DNA of 64,000 nt from the NCBI GenBank assembly GCA_964036315.1, contig OZ038478.1, forward strand, positions 140,533,656 through 140,597,655, written 5' to 3'. Source of the stretch: Acanthosepion esculentum (taxonomy: Eukaryota; Mollusca; Cephalopoda; Sepiida; Sepiidae). Of this stretch, positions 33,833-43,808 are shown piece by piece. Numbering within the stretch: the first letter of the stretch is position 1; every line of letters starts with the position of its first letter. The position numbers were made by a program, and so were the translations under genes. The notes beneath the pieces were generated by a model that saw only the letters and a program-made list of their open reading frames with translations, was not told where the DNA came from and did no database searches.

Positions 33833-36800
33833 ATGGAAATAAAGATAGCCAGTTTGAATGTGAAGGGCTTGAGTGATCGGTGTAAGGCTGTCCACCTGCT
33901 TCGGGATCTCTTGTCCTTCGGCCTGGATGTTGCCGCGATCGAAGAGACCCATTTTGTTTGCACTTCCGATGCGTGTGTGCTGGAGTATGTCTTTGTCATC
34001 TATTCTGCATATGGGGACCGGTGTGCCAGAGGAGTTTCTTTGTTGGTCAGACGTACTCTCGATGCGAAGGTGGACCTTGTGCATACCGATGCCGAGGGCC
34101 GGTTAATCGTTGCCGAAATTGCCGTGAAAAGTGGTTCGTTTCGGGTCGTTGCGATTTATGCGCCCAACGACAGGGAGGAGCGGGGTTCCTTTTTTCGCCG
34201 GTTGGGGCCGTTCCTAGTTGATTCATCGCGCCTAGTTTTAATGGGGGACTGGAATGCCATCCTGAACCCCAAGTTAGACAAGGGGCGGGGCGCTAGAGGG
34301 TGTAGGGGCGATCGTAGCCTGGTCAATCTGATCGACGATTATTGTCTCGTCGATAGATACCGGGTCGATCATCCCAAGGGGGAAATGTAGATGTGGGCTC
34401 AAAGCTGGCCGTCTGTCAAGGTAGTTAGCTACATTGACAGAATGTTAGTTGGTAAAGCCGACATAGACTTGTTAGATTGTCCCACGTTCCACTGGGTAGG
34501 CTACACGGATACAAACTCGTTTGTGCCCGTGTGGCGTTAGAACATAAGCCTAGAATGGCTGGCTACTGGAAGTTCAATGTGTCTTTACTGGGCAGGCGGG
34601 ACTTTCAGAGGCAGCTAACTAGTGTAGTGCAGCGGGAGCTAGTGGGGGCGGTTATCGGGCATAAGTGGTGAGAGCGACTTAAGGATAGAATTAGTTCTTT
34701 CACCACTGATTTCAGCAAACGGCTCGCTGTAGATAAAGCTGAAAAGGTGAAGACGCTTAAGGCTAATTTTTCCCGGGCGGAGACTGGAGGGGGTCCGCTA
34801 GAGATAGTCCTAGCTAGGGAGGCCCTGCAGCGCTCGAATAGCGATCGCTACGTGGGTCAGGTAATTAGGCATAAGCTAAGTAAGATGTCTTCTGAAGCTG
34901 TGAACCTGGGCGCAGATCTGCGTCGGGAAGAAGCCCGTGGTGATCGTTACATTCGTCAAGTCAAAACTCCGGAAGGGGCGTACTCTGCGGTCGACTGGCG
35001 ATATGTGCGAGGCGTTTCGGCGGCATTTCGAGAGCCGCTTTACCAAGGAGCCTGGTCTCCGTGAGGAGGAGTTTCGCAGCTATTTGGCTGACTTTCCTCG
35101 GCTTGCGCCGACTGAAGCAGCTAGCTGCGAGGGAGAGATCACGGAGGGCGAAGTCTACGAGGCACTGATGAAGGTCGGCAGAGGAAAGTCGCCCGGTCTG
35201 GATGGTTTGCCTTATGAATTGTACTTGAGGCTGTCGCACATCTTTGTTCCGATTTTGACAGCATTGTTCAACAACTGGTTTCAGTCGGGGTCCATCCACA
35301 ACCGCATTTCCAGGGGTGTGATCACTCTGTTGAAAAAGGGCAATGGTGTTGGGGGTAAACTAGACGATTACAGGCCCATAACTCTGCTAAACACAGAGTT
35401 AAAGATTATGGCCAAGATCCTGCAGGAGCGTTTGCAGTCAGTTGCCAAGTATCTGTTGGGACCCGAGCAAACTTGTTCTGTGAGGGGCCGAACAATTCAG
35501 AGCAACCTGCATTTGATCCGCACGATCCTAGAGGGCGTAAAAGACGACGAAGAAGCCGCGCTGATCAATTTGGATCAGTCCAAGGCATTTGATAGAGTCG
35601 ACCATCGCTACCTTGCTACTGTCCTGCAGGCCGCCGGATTCGCACCCGACTTCTGCCGCTGGATCAGCCTCCTGTATTGCTCCCCCAGTGCTGTGGTACA
35701 GGCGAACGGAAAGTTGCCCGGCGCTTTTGTTCTGTCGAGGTCGGTTCGTCAGGGTTGTCCGCTGTCGCCTCTCCTTTATGCTTTGGCGTTGGAGCCTCTC
35801 CTTCGCCGGCTGAAGGACGAGACGTTCAGTCCGGCCCTACGCAGTATCGCCGTTCCTGGAGGGTCTCGAGCCAGGGTTTCCGCGTACGCCGATGACGTAT
35901 CTGCTTTCGTGTCGTCCCGCGGCGACATTGAGGCGGTACAGAAGGCGCTTGATCGGTACGCGAAGGTGACAGGGGCCTAGATAAACCGCGACAAGTTGTC
36001 CGGCTTGCGGTTAGGTGCCTGGAATGGGCGTGATCTTCCAGGCCGCTTCGGTTGGACGGACGGTCCTGTCCGTATTCTTGGAGTGTGATTTGGACCCGAC
36101 CTCCAGCTGGAGAAGAATTGGTCAGAAGTACTAGCATGGATCGGTTCTGCCGGCAAGACTTGGAATCGACGGAGGGTGTCTGAGAAGGGCAGGGTGGACG
36201 TGTATATTACATACATTTTCACCCTGGTTCTTTATCGATTGTCAGTACTTCATCTCTGTAAGGCCCACAAGAAGGCGCTCGAGCGATCGCTATCCTCCAT
36301 TTTATGGAGTGGACGCGGTAACAGGGTCGACAGACGAGTCTGCACTAAACGTCCGTGTCATGGGGGGCTGGGAATGCCACACTTGCTGAGTCACATCCGT
36401 GCCTTTCGGTTGGCTTTCCTATGCCGCGCATTGACTAGAGGAGATCCGATTCTGCAGGAGATTGTTAGGGACGCGTTCCCTGGCCTTACCATCAGTCCCC
36501 CCATCTCGAGGGTTGAGCGCCGTCAAAGACCCCGGGATCAATCGCTTTTCCTCCGCGAGTGTCGGTTAGACTTGAATGCTATTCCGCGGTCCAGTGATCT
36601 GTCACGGCCTAGGAAAGTCTTCTATAGGGGATTAGTGAAGGGGCGCGTGAACGATTCCCTACGTGATACGCTCTGCTTGTCGGAAGAGGAGTATCGCTCC
36701 TACTGGTCTTGTGCGCCAGCGGCGGATTATCTCAGTAACCCTGAGTTTTCGCTTACCTGGCGATTGGCTCGGAATCGGATTTGCCAGACTGTGAACGGTG

Positions 36801-37149
36801 TGGTCTTGGTTTAGAAGAAACGTCTTCGCACGCCTTCTACCATTTCCCCCGGGTCCGCCCCTTATGGAACCATGTCGGCGAGCTGACGGCTCGTCCCGCT
36901 CCCGAAGAACTCGTGTCCATTGATCGCGCATATGCGTGTGACAATGTGTCGCCCCGTATTCCGGGGTGAAACGAATGGTGTTTCTGACACTGCTAGCCAC
37001 GGCTGAATGGTGATATGGACGACGCGCATGCAGGAAGTCTTGCGAGGCAATAGTCTTTCGCATCAGGATCTAATCCGATTCTTTGAGCATCAGCTCAGGA
37101 TGAAGATTAGAACTGATAGAAAACGATTGCATTCGATAGTCTTCAACTA
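33833..37149 (+). pseudogene. LINE ORF2 (endonuclease-reverse transcriptase), disrupted
   Basis: Begins MEIKIASLNVKGL. The apurinic/apyrimidinic-type endonuclease (about 33833-34530) shows SLNVKG, IEETH, IYAPND and LMGDWNAI motifs and has an in-frame stop near 34388. A linker in two frames with a stop near 34673 follows. The RT domain (34940-35980) has GKSPGLDG, then LDDYRPITLLN, ALINLDQSKAFDRVDH, RQGCPLSPLLYALALEPLL and AYADDV at 35884-35895, ending at a stop after VTGA. The frame resumes to 36814 with GGLGMPHLLSHIRAFRLAFL, then CERCGLGLEETSSHAFYHF (CCHH-like), and ends about 37149. Its product would nick the target and prime reverse transcription there. Confidence 0.88.
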
Positions 37150-37781
37150 AAGGTGGGTAAAAAAGGCGAGCTTGGTTGGTTTGAACGGGGCTAGCCTTGA
37201 TTTTCTTTTTTAGGTCAATCTAAGTCACATCGGGGTGGTTTTCTGTGGAACCCTCCCCTTGTTTAGGTTAGACAAGCTTAAGTGTACCTAGTTAATGTGA
37301 GTAAGTGTTGTTCCCGGCCTGTTTCCCGGCTATTTTTTTAGTTATGATCCAAGTCGAGATTCCCAACCTCCCCAGTTTGTTTTGCCCCCTCCCCCCTTTC
37401 ATCTCGACTAGGTCAGCCTTTTATTTCCCCATGTCCGGGTTATTTTATCTCTTTCCCACTCCCTTAGCGAGAGTGTTTCTTGATTCTGTCCTCTGGGCAG
37501 AATACAGCGGCGTCTCTATTTTGAGGGTTGGACGGGCCCCAATAACACAAATTATGTTTAGTTTATATATTCGTTGAGTTATTAGTATGTTATTGCGTTC
37601 ATCTCCCTCCCCACTTTCATCTTTTCATTATTAGAATTTTAATGTTTTTTATTATCATCAAAATTTTTATCGTGTGGGGCGCGTTTTTTTAGCTAGGTAT
37701 AGGATAGTAAGTTATGACCAGCCTTCACCCCTCCCATTTTTCGGCCTTGTGCCACATTTGTTGCATTCCAACAAAAAATAA
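37150..37781 (+). other. LINE 3' UTR with tail motif
   Basis: No coding. TTTCGGCCTTGTGCCACAT lies at 37739-37757, 24 bp from the end, and the element ends in an A-rich CAACAAAAAATAA. The 19-mer is identical to the one near the end of the 136-bp SINE at 19.3 kb, which makes it a candidate recognition element for the LINE's reverse transcriptase. Confidence 0.8.
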
Positions 37782-37801
37782 AGAGGCGAATCAAGAGATT
37801 C
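37782..37801. repeat. 20-bp target-site copy 2
   Basis: AGAGGCGAATCAAGAGATTC, identical to copies 1 and 3; sits between the LINE and the 254-bp element. Confidence 0.95.
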
Positions 37802-38055
37802 GTCTCTCCGATACAGGCCGGTCGCAGAGATTCGTCCCTGCGCTGGTAGTATCGCGGCTACGTCTGACTAGCTATGACCAGCTCTGACCAGCTTGGACAA
37901 GATCTGACCAGCTATGACTAGCTATGACCAGCTAAAGACCAGCTAAAGCCAAAGCACTGCGGGCCGGGTGAAAACTCGGGTCCATTCCCTCTCCCTTCCC
38001 ACGTTAAACCCCGACCTTGTGTCACAACCTGGCCCTGTGGGAGGTCAATAAATCC
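37802..38055 (+). mobile_element. 254-bp SINE-like non-autonomous element
   Basis: Bracketed by identical 20-bp target copies, so it is a separate insertion. It starts GTCTCTCCGATACAGG, carries an internal cluster of GACCAGCTAT-like 10-11-bp repeats (37866-37945), and ends CCCACGTTAAACC, CCGACCTTGTGTCACAACCT and GTGGGAGGTCAATAAATCC. The ending is close to that of the 230-bp tandem units at 3.0-3.8 kb and keeps the CCTTGTG.CACA core of the LINE tail. No clear tRNA-type box A/B was found, so its promoter class is unknown. It codes for nothing. Confidence 0.8.
37866..37946 (+). repeat. Short tandem repeats GACCAGCTAT within the SINE-like element
   Basis: About eight variants of GACTAGCTAT / GACCAGCTCT / GACCAGCTAA head to tail. 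Confidence 0.85.
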
Positions 38056-38075
38056 AGAGGCGAATCAAGAGATTC
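38056..38075. repeat. 20-bp target-site copy 3
   Basis: AGAGGCGAATCAAGAGATTC followed directly by the continuation of the Gypsy 5' LTR (ATCTAGAGACTCTGCCC). Confidence 0.95.
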
Positions 38076-38250
38076 ATCTAGAGACTCTGCCCGACTGCGA
38101 CTTAGTCAACACATTCTCCAGGAACGGTCTTCCCAGGGATATACGAAAGACTATATATAAATATTGTGTACACTTTCTTGTTTCAATACATTTTGTTCTA
38201 AGTACATTTTGTGTTGCATTATTATTCCATGCATTAGTCAAGTTTCAACA
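38076..38250 (+). repeat. 5' LTR, right part (175 bp)
   Basis: Aligns with 43216-43390 with about six differences. With 31494-31588 it gives exactly 270 bp, the length of the 3' LTR. Confidence 0.95.
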
Positions 38251-38921
38251 ATGGCGACGAAGTAGAACGAACCATACGGAAAAAAAAAGAATTAATATTT
38301 GAGAGTTTTCAACAATTGGGACAAGTCATTGAAAAACCCAGGCTGAAAAAAAAAACTTTATTTTTTAAAAATCCAACAGTTAACGTAACGACGAAGGATT
38401 CTGAACTTCTGGATATGTAGAACTCGTTAAAGGACGACTAAGCATAAAGGAAAGTTCACTCAGAAAAATTTGAAAGGTGTCGTAAACGAATAACGGTGAT
38501 TTTAAATTGAAAAAATTATCTACAACGAGACACCCGCTAAAAAGAAAAAAAATTGGCCTACTACAAAACATGCATGGAAGTAAAAGGAGATCCAATATAC
38601 CGTGTCGACTTTGAAAGGTAACGAACTTTAAAAAATTATTTTGTTTGTTTGTTCAACAATATAGTGACAAATTACCTCTGATAATAAAATCAGAAGTTGT
38701 CATTAAAATACGCGAACAGAAGTCGAAAACGAAAAAGAAAGTCCGACGGTCTCTGTTCACAATAAAAAAAAAATAATTAAAAAAATAAAATAAAATACCA
38801 AAGTTGATTATCACGGGTTTGAATGTAAAAGCAAGTCATAAAATAGAAAAGTCGTACGTTGTTTCGATTTTCTGGTCAGCTTATATGATATCCGTGGAGA
38901 CACAAATTAAAAGTATATTCT
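38251..38921 (+). other. Gypsy leader with candidate primer-binding site
   Basis: Directly after the LTR comes ATGGCGACGAAGTAGAACGA. Like other Gypsy elements, the primer-binding site should begin within a few bases of the LTR (established), so TGGCGACGAAG is the candidate. The matching host tRNA was not identified. The rest is A-rich, non-coding leader. Confidence 0.55.
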
Positions 38922-40040
38922 TTGTTGCATGAACACTATCAGCTAAAGATTGATGAACTATCCAAAGTCATATCTGAATTATTCAAATCCCAGCAGTTGA
39001 GTCAACAACATCTGCATGAACAGTTTGCCTCATTAATAAAGAAACAACAGATAGCACAGCAGAAATATCAAGAAAACCAAGAGGAAAGACTTTTAGAAAT
39101 TCAAAAGTTAACACTGGAGAAATTAAACAACTATCAGCCAAATGAAGGAAATTCTTCATATTCTAATAACACCATATTTAATTCGCTCGAAACTTTCAAC
39201 TATGTGCCAGACGAAGAAAAAACGTTTGAAGCGTACTTTAAACGATATGAAGATATTTTCTACACAAACTGTGAAAACTGGTCGAATTCAAGAAAAGTCA
39301 GTCTATTACTAAGAAAGCTAGGTACAGCAAGACATAGCAAATTTGTAGATTTTATTCTACCGAGAAAAACAACTGAATTGGAATTCTCGGAAACAGTGAA
39401 ATTGCTAAAAGAGCTGTTTGGAGCAAATATGTCGCTTTGTCATAAGCGATGGTTATGCATGAATGTCTCTAAATCCGACGATCAGGATTACTTAACATAT
39501 GCATCTATAGTGAATAGACATTGTGACAATTTCAGATTGGCAGAGATTACGGTTGAAGAATTCAAGTGTTTAATTTTGGCTCAAGGACTGGTATCCAGTA
39601 AGAGTGCCGAAATAAGACGTAGACTTTTGTCTAAACTCGAATCTAAACAAAACCTTACCCTGAATACGTTAGCAGAGGAGTGTCAACGGGCCGTAAGTTT
39701 AAAGAAAGAGTCTCAAAAAATCGAAGAAGCTGGCATTGCTTATATTACAAAAATAGAAAAACAGTCAAATTACCCATCAGAAAATAATTGGAGTAAAAAT
39801 TCGGCGTATTTTAAAAATAGACAAGAAAAATTAAATAAAAAGAACGAGGATGGAAAAAAGGTGCCACCATATAATTGCAGACGTTGTAACGAAAGACACT
39901 GGGAGGTAAATTGCCCATATAGAAATAAGAAATGTTTCATGTGCCACAAGAATGGTCACAAAGGATCGTGTGTAAAACGAAAAAATTCAATAGCCGAATT
40001 AGACAAACAAATTCGAATATCAAATCAGATAGAGATTTGA
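38922..40040 (+). CDS. Gypsy Gag protein
   Basis: A 372-codon open frame. It has an N-terminal coiled-coil-like Gln-rich part (residues 1-75), a capsid-like domain (about 85-280, with an EKTFEAYFKRYEDIF start) and two zinc knuckles near the C-terminus: CRRCNERHWEVNC and CFMCHKNGHKGSC (about residues 328-354). Gag forms the intracellular particle and the knuckles bind the RNA. There is no in-frame ATG in the first ~165 codons. The frame opens after a stop at 38886, and only TTG/GTA-type codons precede the conserved part, so the original start may be lost. The protease overlaps it in another frame. Confidence 0.85.
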   Translation: MLHEHYQLKIDELSKVISELFKSQQLSQQHLHEQFASLIKKQQIAQQKYQENQEERLLEIQKLTLEKLNNYQPNEGNSSYSNNTIFNSLETFNYVPDEEKTFEAYFKRYEDIFYTNCENWSNSRKVSLLLRKLGTARHSKFVDFILPRKTTELEFSETVKLLKELFGANMSLCHKRWLCMNVSKSDDQDYLTYASIVNRHCDNFRLAEITVEEFKCLILAQGLVSSKSAEIRRRLLSKLESKQNLTLNTLAEECQRAVSLKKESQKIEEAGIAYITKIEKQSNYPSENNWSKNSAYFKNRQEKLNKKNEDGKKVPPYNCRRCNERHWEVNCPYRNKKCFMCHKNGHKGSCVKRKNSIAELDKQIRISNQIEI

Positions 40041-40309
40041 GGAAATATGTGACGACTGAAATATTTAAAAAGAATATCAAATTTCAACTCGATTCGGGTT
40101 CAGATGTAACAATAATGAACTATAAAACATGGAAAACTTTAAAAAGGCCTACAATAATGACGTCAACGAAACTCGCTCGAGCGGTAACTGGAAAGGAAAT
40201 TAACTTCGAAGGCGAGGTTGTACTTCCCATGAAATTGAACGGGATCGTTAAAAAAATAAAAGTTTTCATTCTGAAAAATGGAGAAAACTTGATGGGTACA
40301 GAAAAGTAG
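40030..40309 (+). pseudogene. Gypsy protease domain
   Basis: Overlaps the end of gag in a different frame, as expected for a frameshift-expressed pol. It shows FQLDSGSDVTIM, the DSG active site of aspartic proteases, followed by the flap-like VTGKEINFEGEVVLP region, and stops at 40309. The region from 40310 to 40460 joining protease to RT is degraded. Confidence 0.8.
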
Positions 40310-40462
40310 AAAGTAATACGCAAACAAGACAGGACATTAAACATGAATTAAAGAAAAAATTTCCGGAAACCTTCAAACCTGGTCTTGGAAGATGTAACAA
40401 GTTTGAAGCTAAATTTGAATTAAAGGAAAATACTATGCCAATTTTTTAAAAAGAAACGTAAC

Positions 40463-41497
40463 GTGCCTTTCGCAAGTGTAGAGAAAGTTAACGGAGAACT
40501 TGATAGGTTGAAAAAAATGGGAATTATTGCGAAAGTAGAATCTAATTCATGGGCTGCGCCGATTGTGTGCATAAAAAAGAAATCAAACCAAATCAGAGTC
40601 TGCGTTGATCTTTCGACAGTGTTGAACTCGGTAATTAAGGACTACCATTACCCGGTACCGAGTCCGGAGGAGATTTTTAACAAGCTAAATGGCGGAGTGA
40701 TATTTTCAAAAATCGACTTATCAGATGCCTATCTCCAAATTCCCGTCGAAGAAGAATGTTCGAAGTTACTAGGGATAAACACGCATAGAGGTTTATTCAA
40801 GTACAACAGGCTTCCCTTTGGTATTAAAGTGGCACCAGCCATTTTTCAACAAGCTATGGACGTCATGTTGAATGATTTAGACTTTGCGTGTGCCTACTTA
40901 GATGACATCATAGTAACGAGTGCAAACGTCGACGAACATCGAGTGCACCTCAATCAAGTATTTAAAAAGATTCAGGACTTTGGATTTAAAGTCAAAGAAT
41001 CAAAGTGCGAATTTGGTTTAGAGGAAATTAAGTATTACGGTCACATAATCAACAAAAATGGCAGATTTCCAGATCCGGAAAGGTCCATTGCGATTAGAGA
41101 CATGCCGACGCCCACTAATGTGGCGACACTACAGAGTTTTCTGGGGCTCGCAAACTATTATCAAGTGTTCATTAAAGGAATGTACAATCTAAGAGCTCCG
41201 TTGAATGAATTACTAAAAAAAGACAAGGCATGGGGATGGACGGTAGAATATCAGAAAGCCTTTGATGAAATAAAGAAAATGCTTACGTCCGACCTCTTTT
41301 TAACCCATTACAATCCAAAACTTGATATTGTAGTGGCAAGTGACGCTAGTTCATACGGGGCAGGAGCGTGTATTCAACACATAATGCAAAAAACCAATTG
41401 CACATGCTTCGAGAGCATTACTCCCAGGAGAACGAAGTTACTCACAGATAGAAAAAGAGACGCTGAGTATCATTTTTGCCATAACACAATTTCATAG
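40463..41497 (+). pseudogene. Gypsy reverse transcriptase and start of RNase H
   Basis: A 345-codon open piece of pol without its own start codon. RT motifs in order: EKVNGELDRLKKMGII, then RVCVDLSTVLNSVIK, FSKIDLSDAYLQIPV, YNRLPFGIKVAPAIFQQAM, and YLDDI (40894-40908), all canonical. A thumb region and the RNase H start VVASDASSYGAGACIQ (about 41332-41380) follow. The frame breaks at about 41440, and RNase H continues in another frame (SIIFAITQFHRYIYG, then ETDHKPLITIL) to about 41570. Confidence 0.9.
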
Positions 41498-41599
41498 ATA
41501 CATCTACGGCAGACATTTTATGTTAGAAACGGATCATAAACCTCTGATCACTATTTTGGTTCAAAGAAAGGGTTACCCGTTTATACGGCAAATCGACTG

Positions 41600-42217
41600 T
41601 TGAGATGGGGAACCATTCTTCTCAATTATGATTTTCACATAAAGCACCTATCATCCAAAAATATAATTCATGCGAATACTTTATCAAGACTCGTACCGAG
41701 TCAAGAAGAAAGATTCGAAGAATCAATTATTGCAAATATCAGAGCAGATTATGAGGTGAAAAGCATGGTAAACAACATTGTAAGAGAGCTACCGGTTACA
41801 TCAAAGGAAATCAAAAAAGAAGCTGAAAGCGATGATTTCATTTTAGGAATAAAAAGCAAAATGGTAGCAAATGACCAAAAAGTGCATGAGATTTATTCAA
41901 TATGTGACGGAATTTTATTATATGGTGAGAGAGTAGTAGTACCAAAAAAGTTGCAGAAAAGAATCCTACGGGACTTTCATATGGGTCACCCGGGGATTAA
42001 TAGAAGAAAAATCTTAATGCGAAGCTTTGTATATTGGAAAGGAATGGATGTGGATATCGAAAACATGGTTCATCGATGTAAAGGGTGTGCGTTAGCAGCT
42101 AAGGCACCACCTATAGTACACAAACCATGGCCCAAGACGGATCATCCGTGGACAAGATTACACATTGATTTCGCTGGACCAGTAGAAAGATTATTACTAC
42201 TTAATAGTGGTAGATAG
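41600..42217 (+). pseudogene. Gypsy RNase H end, linker and integrase N-terminal domain
   Basis: A 206-codon open piece. It begins RWGTILLNYDFHIKHLSSKN, then the NTLSRL linker signature that ends RNase H. The integrase zinc-binding domain follows (DFHMGHPGINRRK and VHRCKGCALAAKA, giving the HHCC set), then WTRLHIDFAGP with the first catalytic Asp at about 42167. A frameshift near 42195 moves the core domain to the next frame. Confidence 0.87.
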
Positions 42218-42713
42218 TTTTACAAAATGGCCGGAAGAACTACGCTGCAAAAAGCCTACGTCCAATACCACAACAACATTTTTGCATGAACTATTTGCAC
42301 GGTTCGGTGTGCTAGAGTGTATTGTGAGTGACAATGGTACACAATTCACTTCTGAAGAATTTAAGGAATTTTGTGAGTTATACCAAATTAACAATTTAAC
42401 GACGCCGCCGTATCATCCGAGATCCAATGGACTCGCAGAAAGATTTGTCGATACGTTTAAGCGCGCTCTGAATAAAGCCTTTCCAACGGAAAAGGGGCTT
42501 CAGCAATTCCTACAAGTATACAGAATCACGCTAAACCAGAGAACACAATCAAACATGGCACCAGCTGAACTAATGTTCGCTAGGAAAATGAAGTCAGTGT
42601 TTGACAAGGTTTTGCCAAGTTTCAACAGAGTAAAGAATACTATGTATACAGCTAGAAAAAGATACACCGCCGGAGAGAAGGTGTTTTTTCAAGTGCTACA
42701 GAAACAACGTTGA
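42195..42713 (+). pseudogene. Gypsy integrase catalytic core
   Basis: Continues the integrase: VDSFTKWPE, then CIVSDNGTQFTSEEFKEFC (second Asp, about 42330), PPYHPRSNGLAERFV (catalytic Glu, about 42438), and the later RITLNQRTQSNMAPAELMF and KRYTAGEKVFF segments. This domain joins the cDNA to the host chromosome. The catalytic triad is complete across the two frames. Confidence 0.88.
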
Positions 42714-42732
42714 GTTCTGGGAGCGAGGCATA

Positions 42733-42993
42733 GTGGACAAGAGAATCGGTGACCTGATTTACATAATTAAAGGGCCGAAGAATACTCATAAAAGGCACCA
42801 GAACCAACTTACAAAATGTTACGTTCTAGAGCATGAAGAGAGTATACCAGATGAGAAGGAAGATCCCATTGATGTAATGTATGATATTTTTCAAGTAGAA
42901 CCTCCGCAGAATACTCCTGAACCGAGAAGATCCGGTAGGAAACGAAAGTTCACGGATCCATTGGACGTGAATCCTAAACGGAAAAGATATTAA
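42733..42993 (+). pseudogene. Gypsy pol C-terminal tail
   Basis: 86 codons in a third frame after the break at about 42713. The DLIYIIKGPKNTHKRHQNQL part is the SH3-like integrase C-terminal domain. The end is basic (RRSGRKRKF and NPKRKRY) and stops at 42993. No envelope gene follows. Confidence 0.8.
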
Positions 42994-43103
42994 AATTAAG
43001 CGGATTGACATATACATATGAAGTATGCAAAGGGGATCTTCAAAGAAATAGCCATAATCATCATCCCATATAGGAAGCCAGTTTGAAATTCAAAAGGTAT
43101 TCC

Positions 43104-43120
43104 AAGGCTTGGGAGGGGGG
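43104..43120 (+). promoter_or_regulatory. Polypurine tract of the Gypsy element
   Basis: A short purine-rich run ending GGGAGGGGGG directly before the 3' LTR. It would prime plus-strand DNA synthesis. Confidence 0.75.
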
Positions 43121-43385
43121 TGTCGTGGTAGGATCCACCTAATTTGCATAGTGGAGTACCGACTATATAAATATGGTTGGTACCGGGAAGACATGAGAGG
43201 CGAATCAAGAGATTCAACTAGAGACTCTGCCCGACTGCGACTTAGTCAACGCATTCTCCAGGAACGGTCTTGCCAGGAATATACAAAAGACTATATGTAA
43301 ATATTGTGTACACTTTCTTGTTTCAATACATTTTGTTCTAAGTACATTTTGTGTTGCATTATTATTCCATGCATTAGTCAAGTTT

Positions 43386-43390
<5 letters not shown>
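43121..43390 (+). repeat. 3' LTR (270 bp), uninterrupted
   Basis: TGTCGTGGTAGG to TTTCAACA. TATA-like CTATATAAATA lies near 43163. It differs from the reconstructed span of the 5' LTR at about ten positions by eye, and it keeps the empty 20-bp target at 43196-43215. Confidence 0.95.

Positions 43391-43446
<56 letters not shown>
43391..43446. repeat. (TA)n microsatellite
   Basis: Starts on the base after the 3' LTR. The element's 5' flank is also TA-rich. Confidence 0.96.
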
Positions 43447-43449
<3 letters not shown>

Positions 43450-43758
43450 CGTATGTTTGTGTGTGTGTGCGTGTGTGAGCAATGGCAAAAGGAAAAAAAA
43501 ACTATTCTTTACCAACGCACTACGTCCTTTTCTTCAAAGTAAATGTAATGATTTTATTTTGTAACATGTATTTGAAACATAAGTAAAACTTCGTTAGTTT
43601 TCATTATTTTTCGAATTTAAAAATAATCATAAATATTCTGCAGGCTCGCTGTAAAACTACAGAGGTAGCAAAGTGGTATAATTTAATTCCTAATAAACGA
43701 ATGTCAGTAAATGTTGCTTTTGCTATTGCTGACATTTTTACATATAAAACATGAATAA

Positions 43759-43808
<50 letters not shown>

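Larger units (their letters stand above)
31589..37781 (+). mobile_element. Full-length Tx1/L1-like LINE (~6.2 kb)
   Basis: Non-LTR retrotransposon with a ~400-bp 5' UTR, ORF1 (gag-like), ORF2 (apurinic-type endonuclease, RT, C-terminal region) and a ~630-bp 3' UTR ending CCAACAAAAAATAA. Identical 20-bp target duplications flank it. It is markedly GC-richer than its surroundings. ORF1 and ORF2 each carry in-frame stops and frameshifts, several at homopolymer runs, so this copy is dead or contains sequencing errors. Assignment to the Tx1 side of the L1 group rests on the ZCCHC3-like ORF1, the endonuclease plus RT arrangement and the C-terminal GGLGMP motif. Confidence 0.92.
31494..43390 (+). 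mobile_element. Ty3/Gypsy LTR retrotransposon with nested LINE and SINE in its 5' LTR
   Basis: The element runs from the 5' LTR start (TGTTGTGGTAGG) to the 3' LTR end (TTTCAACA). Removing the two nested insertions leaves a 270-bp 5' LTR, a 4.87-kb internal region (38251-43120) and a 270-bp 3' LTR. Internal order is leader, gag, protease, RT, RNase H, integrase, tail and polypurine tract, the Ty3/Gypsy order. Several frameshifts make pol non-functional. The protein pattern is that of the Gypsy elements often labelled K02A2.6-like in invertebrate genomes. Flanks are TA-rich, so a short target duplication cannot be resolved. Confidence 0.92.

Noticed and set aside
43761..43807. Possible second Gypsy flank or LTR near the TA tract
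   Set aside because: No TG..CA-ended block or LTR similarity is present beside it.
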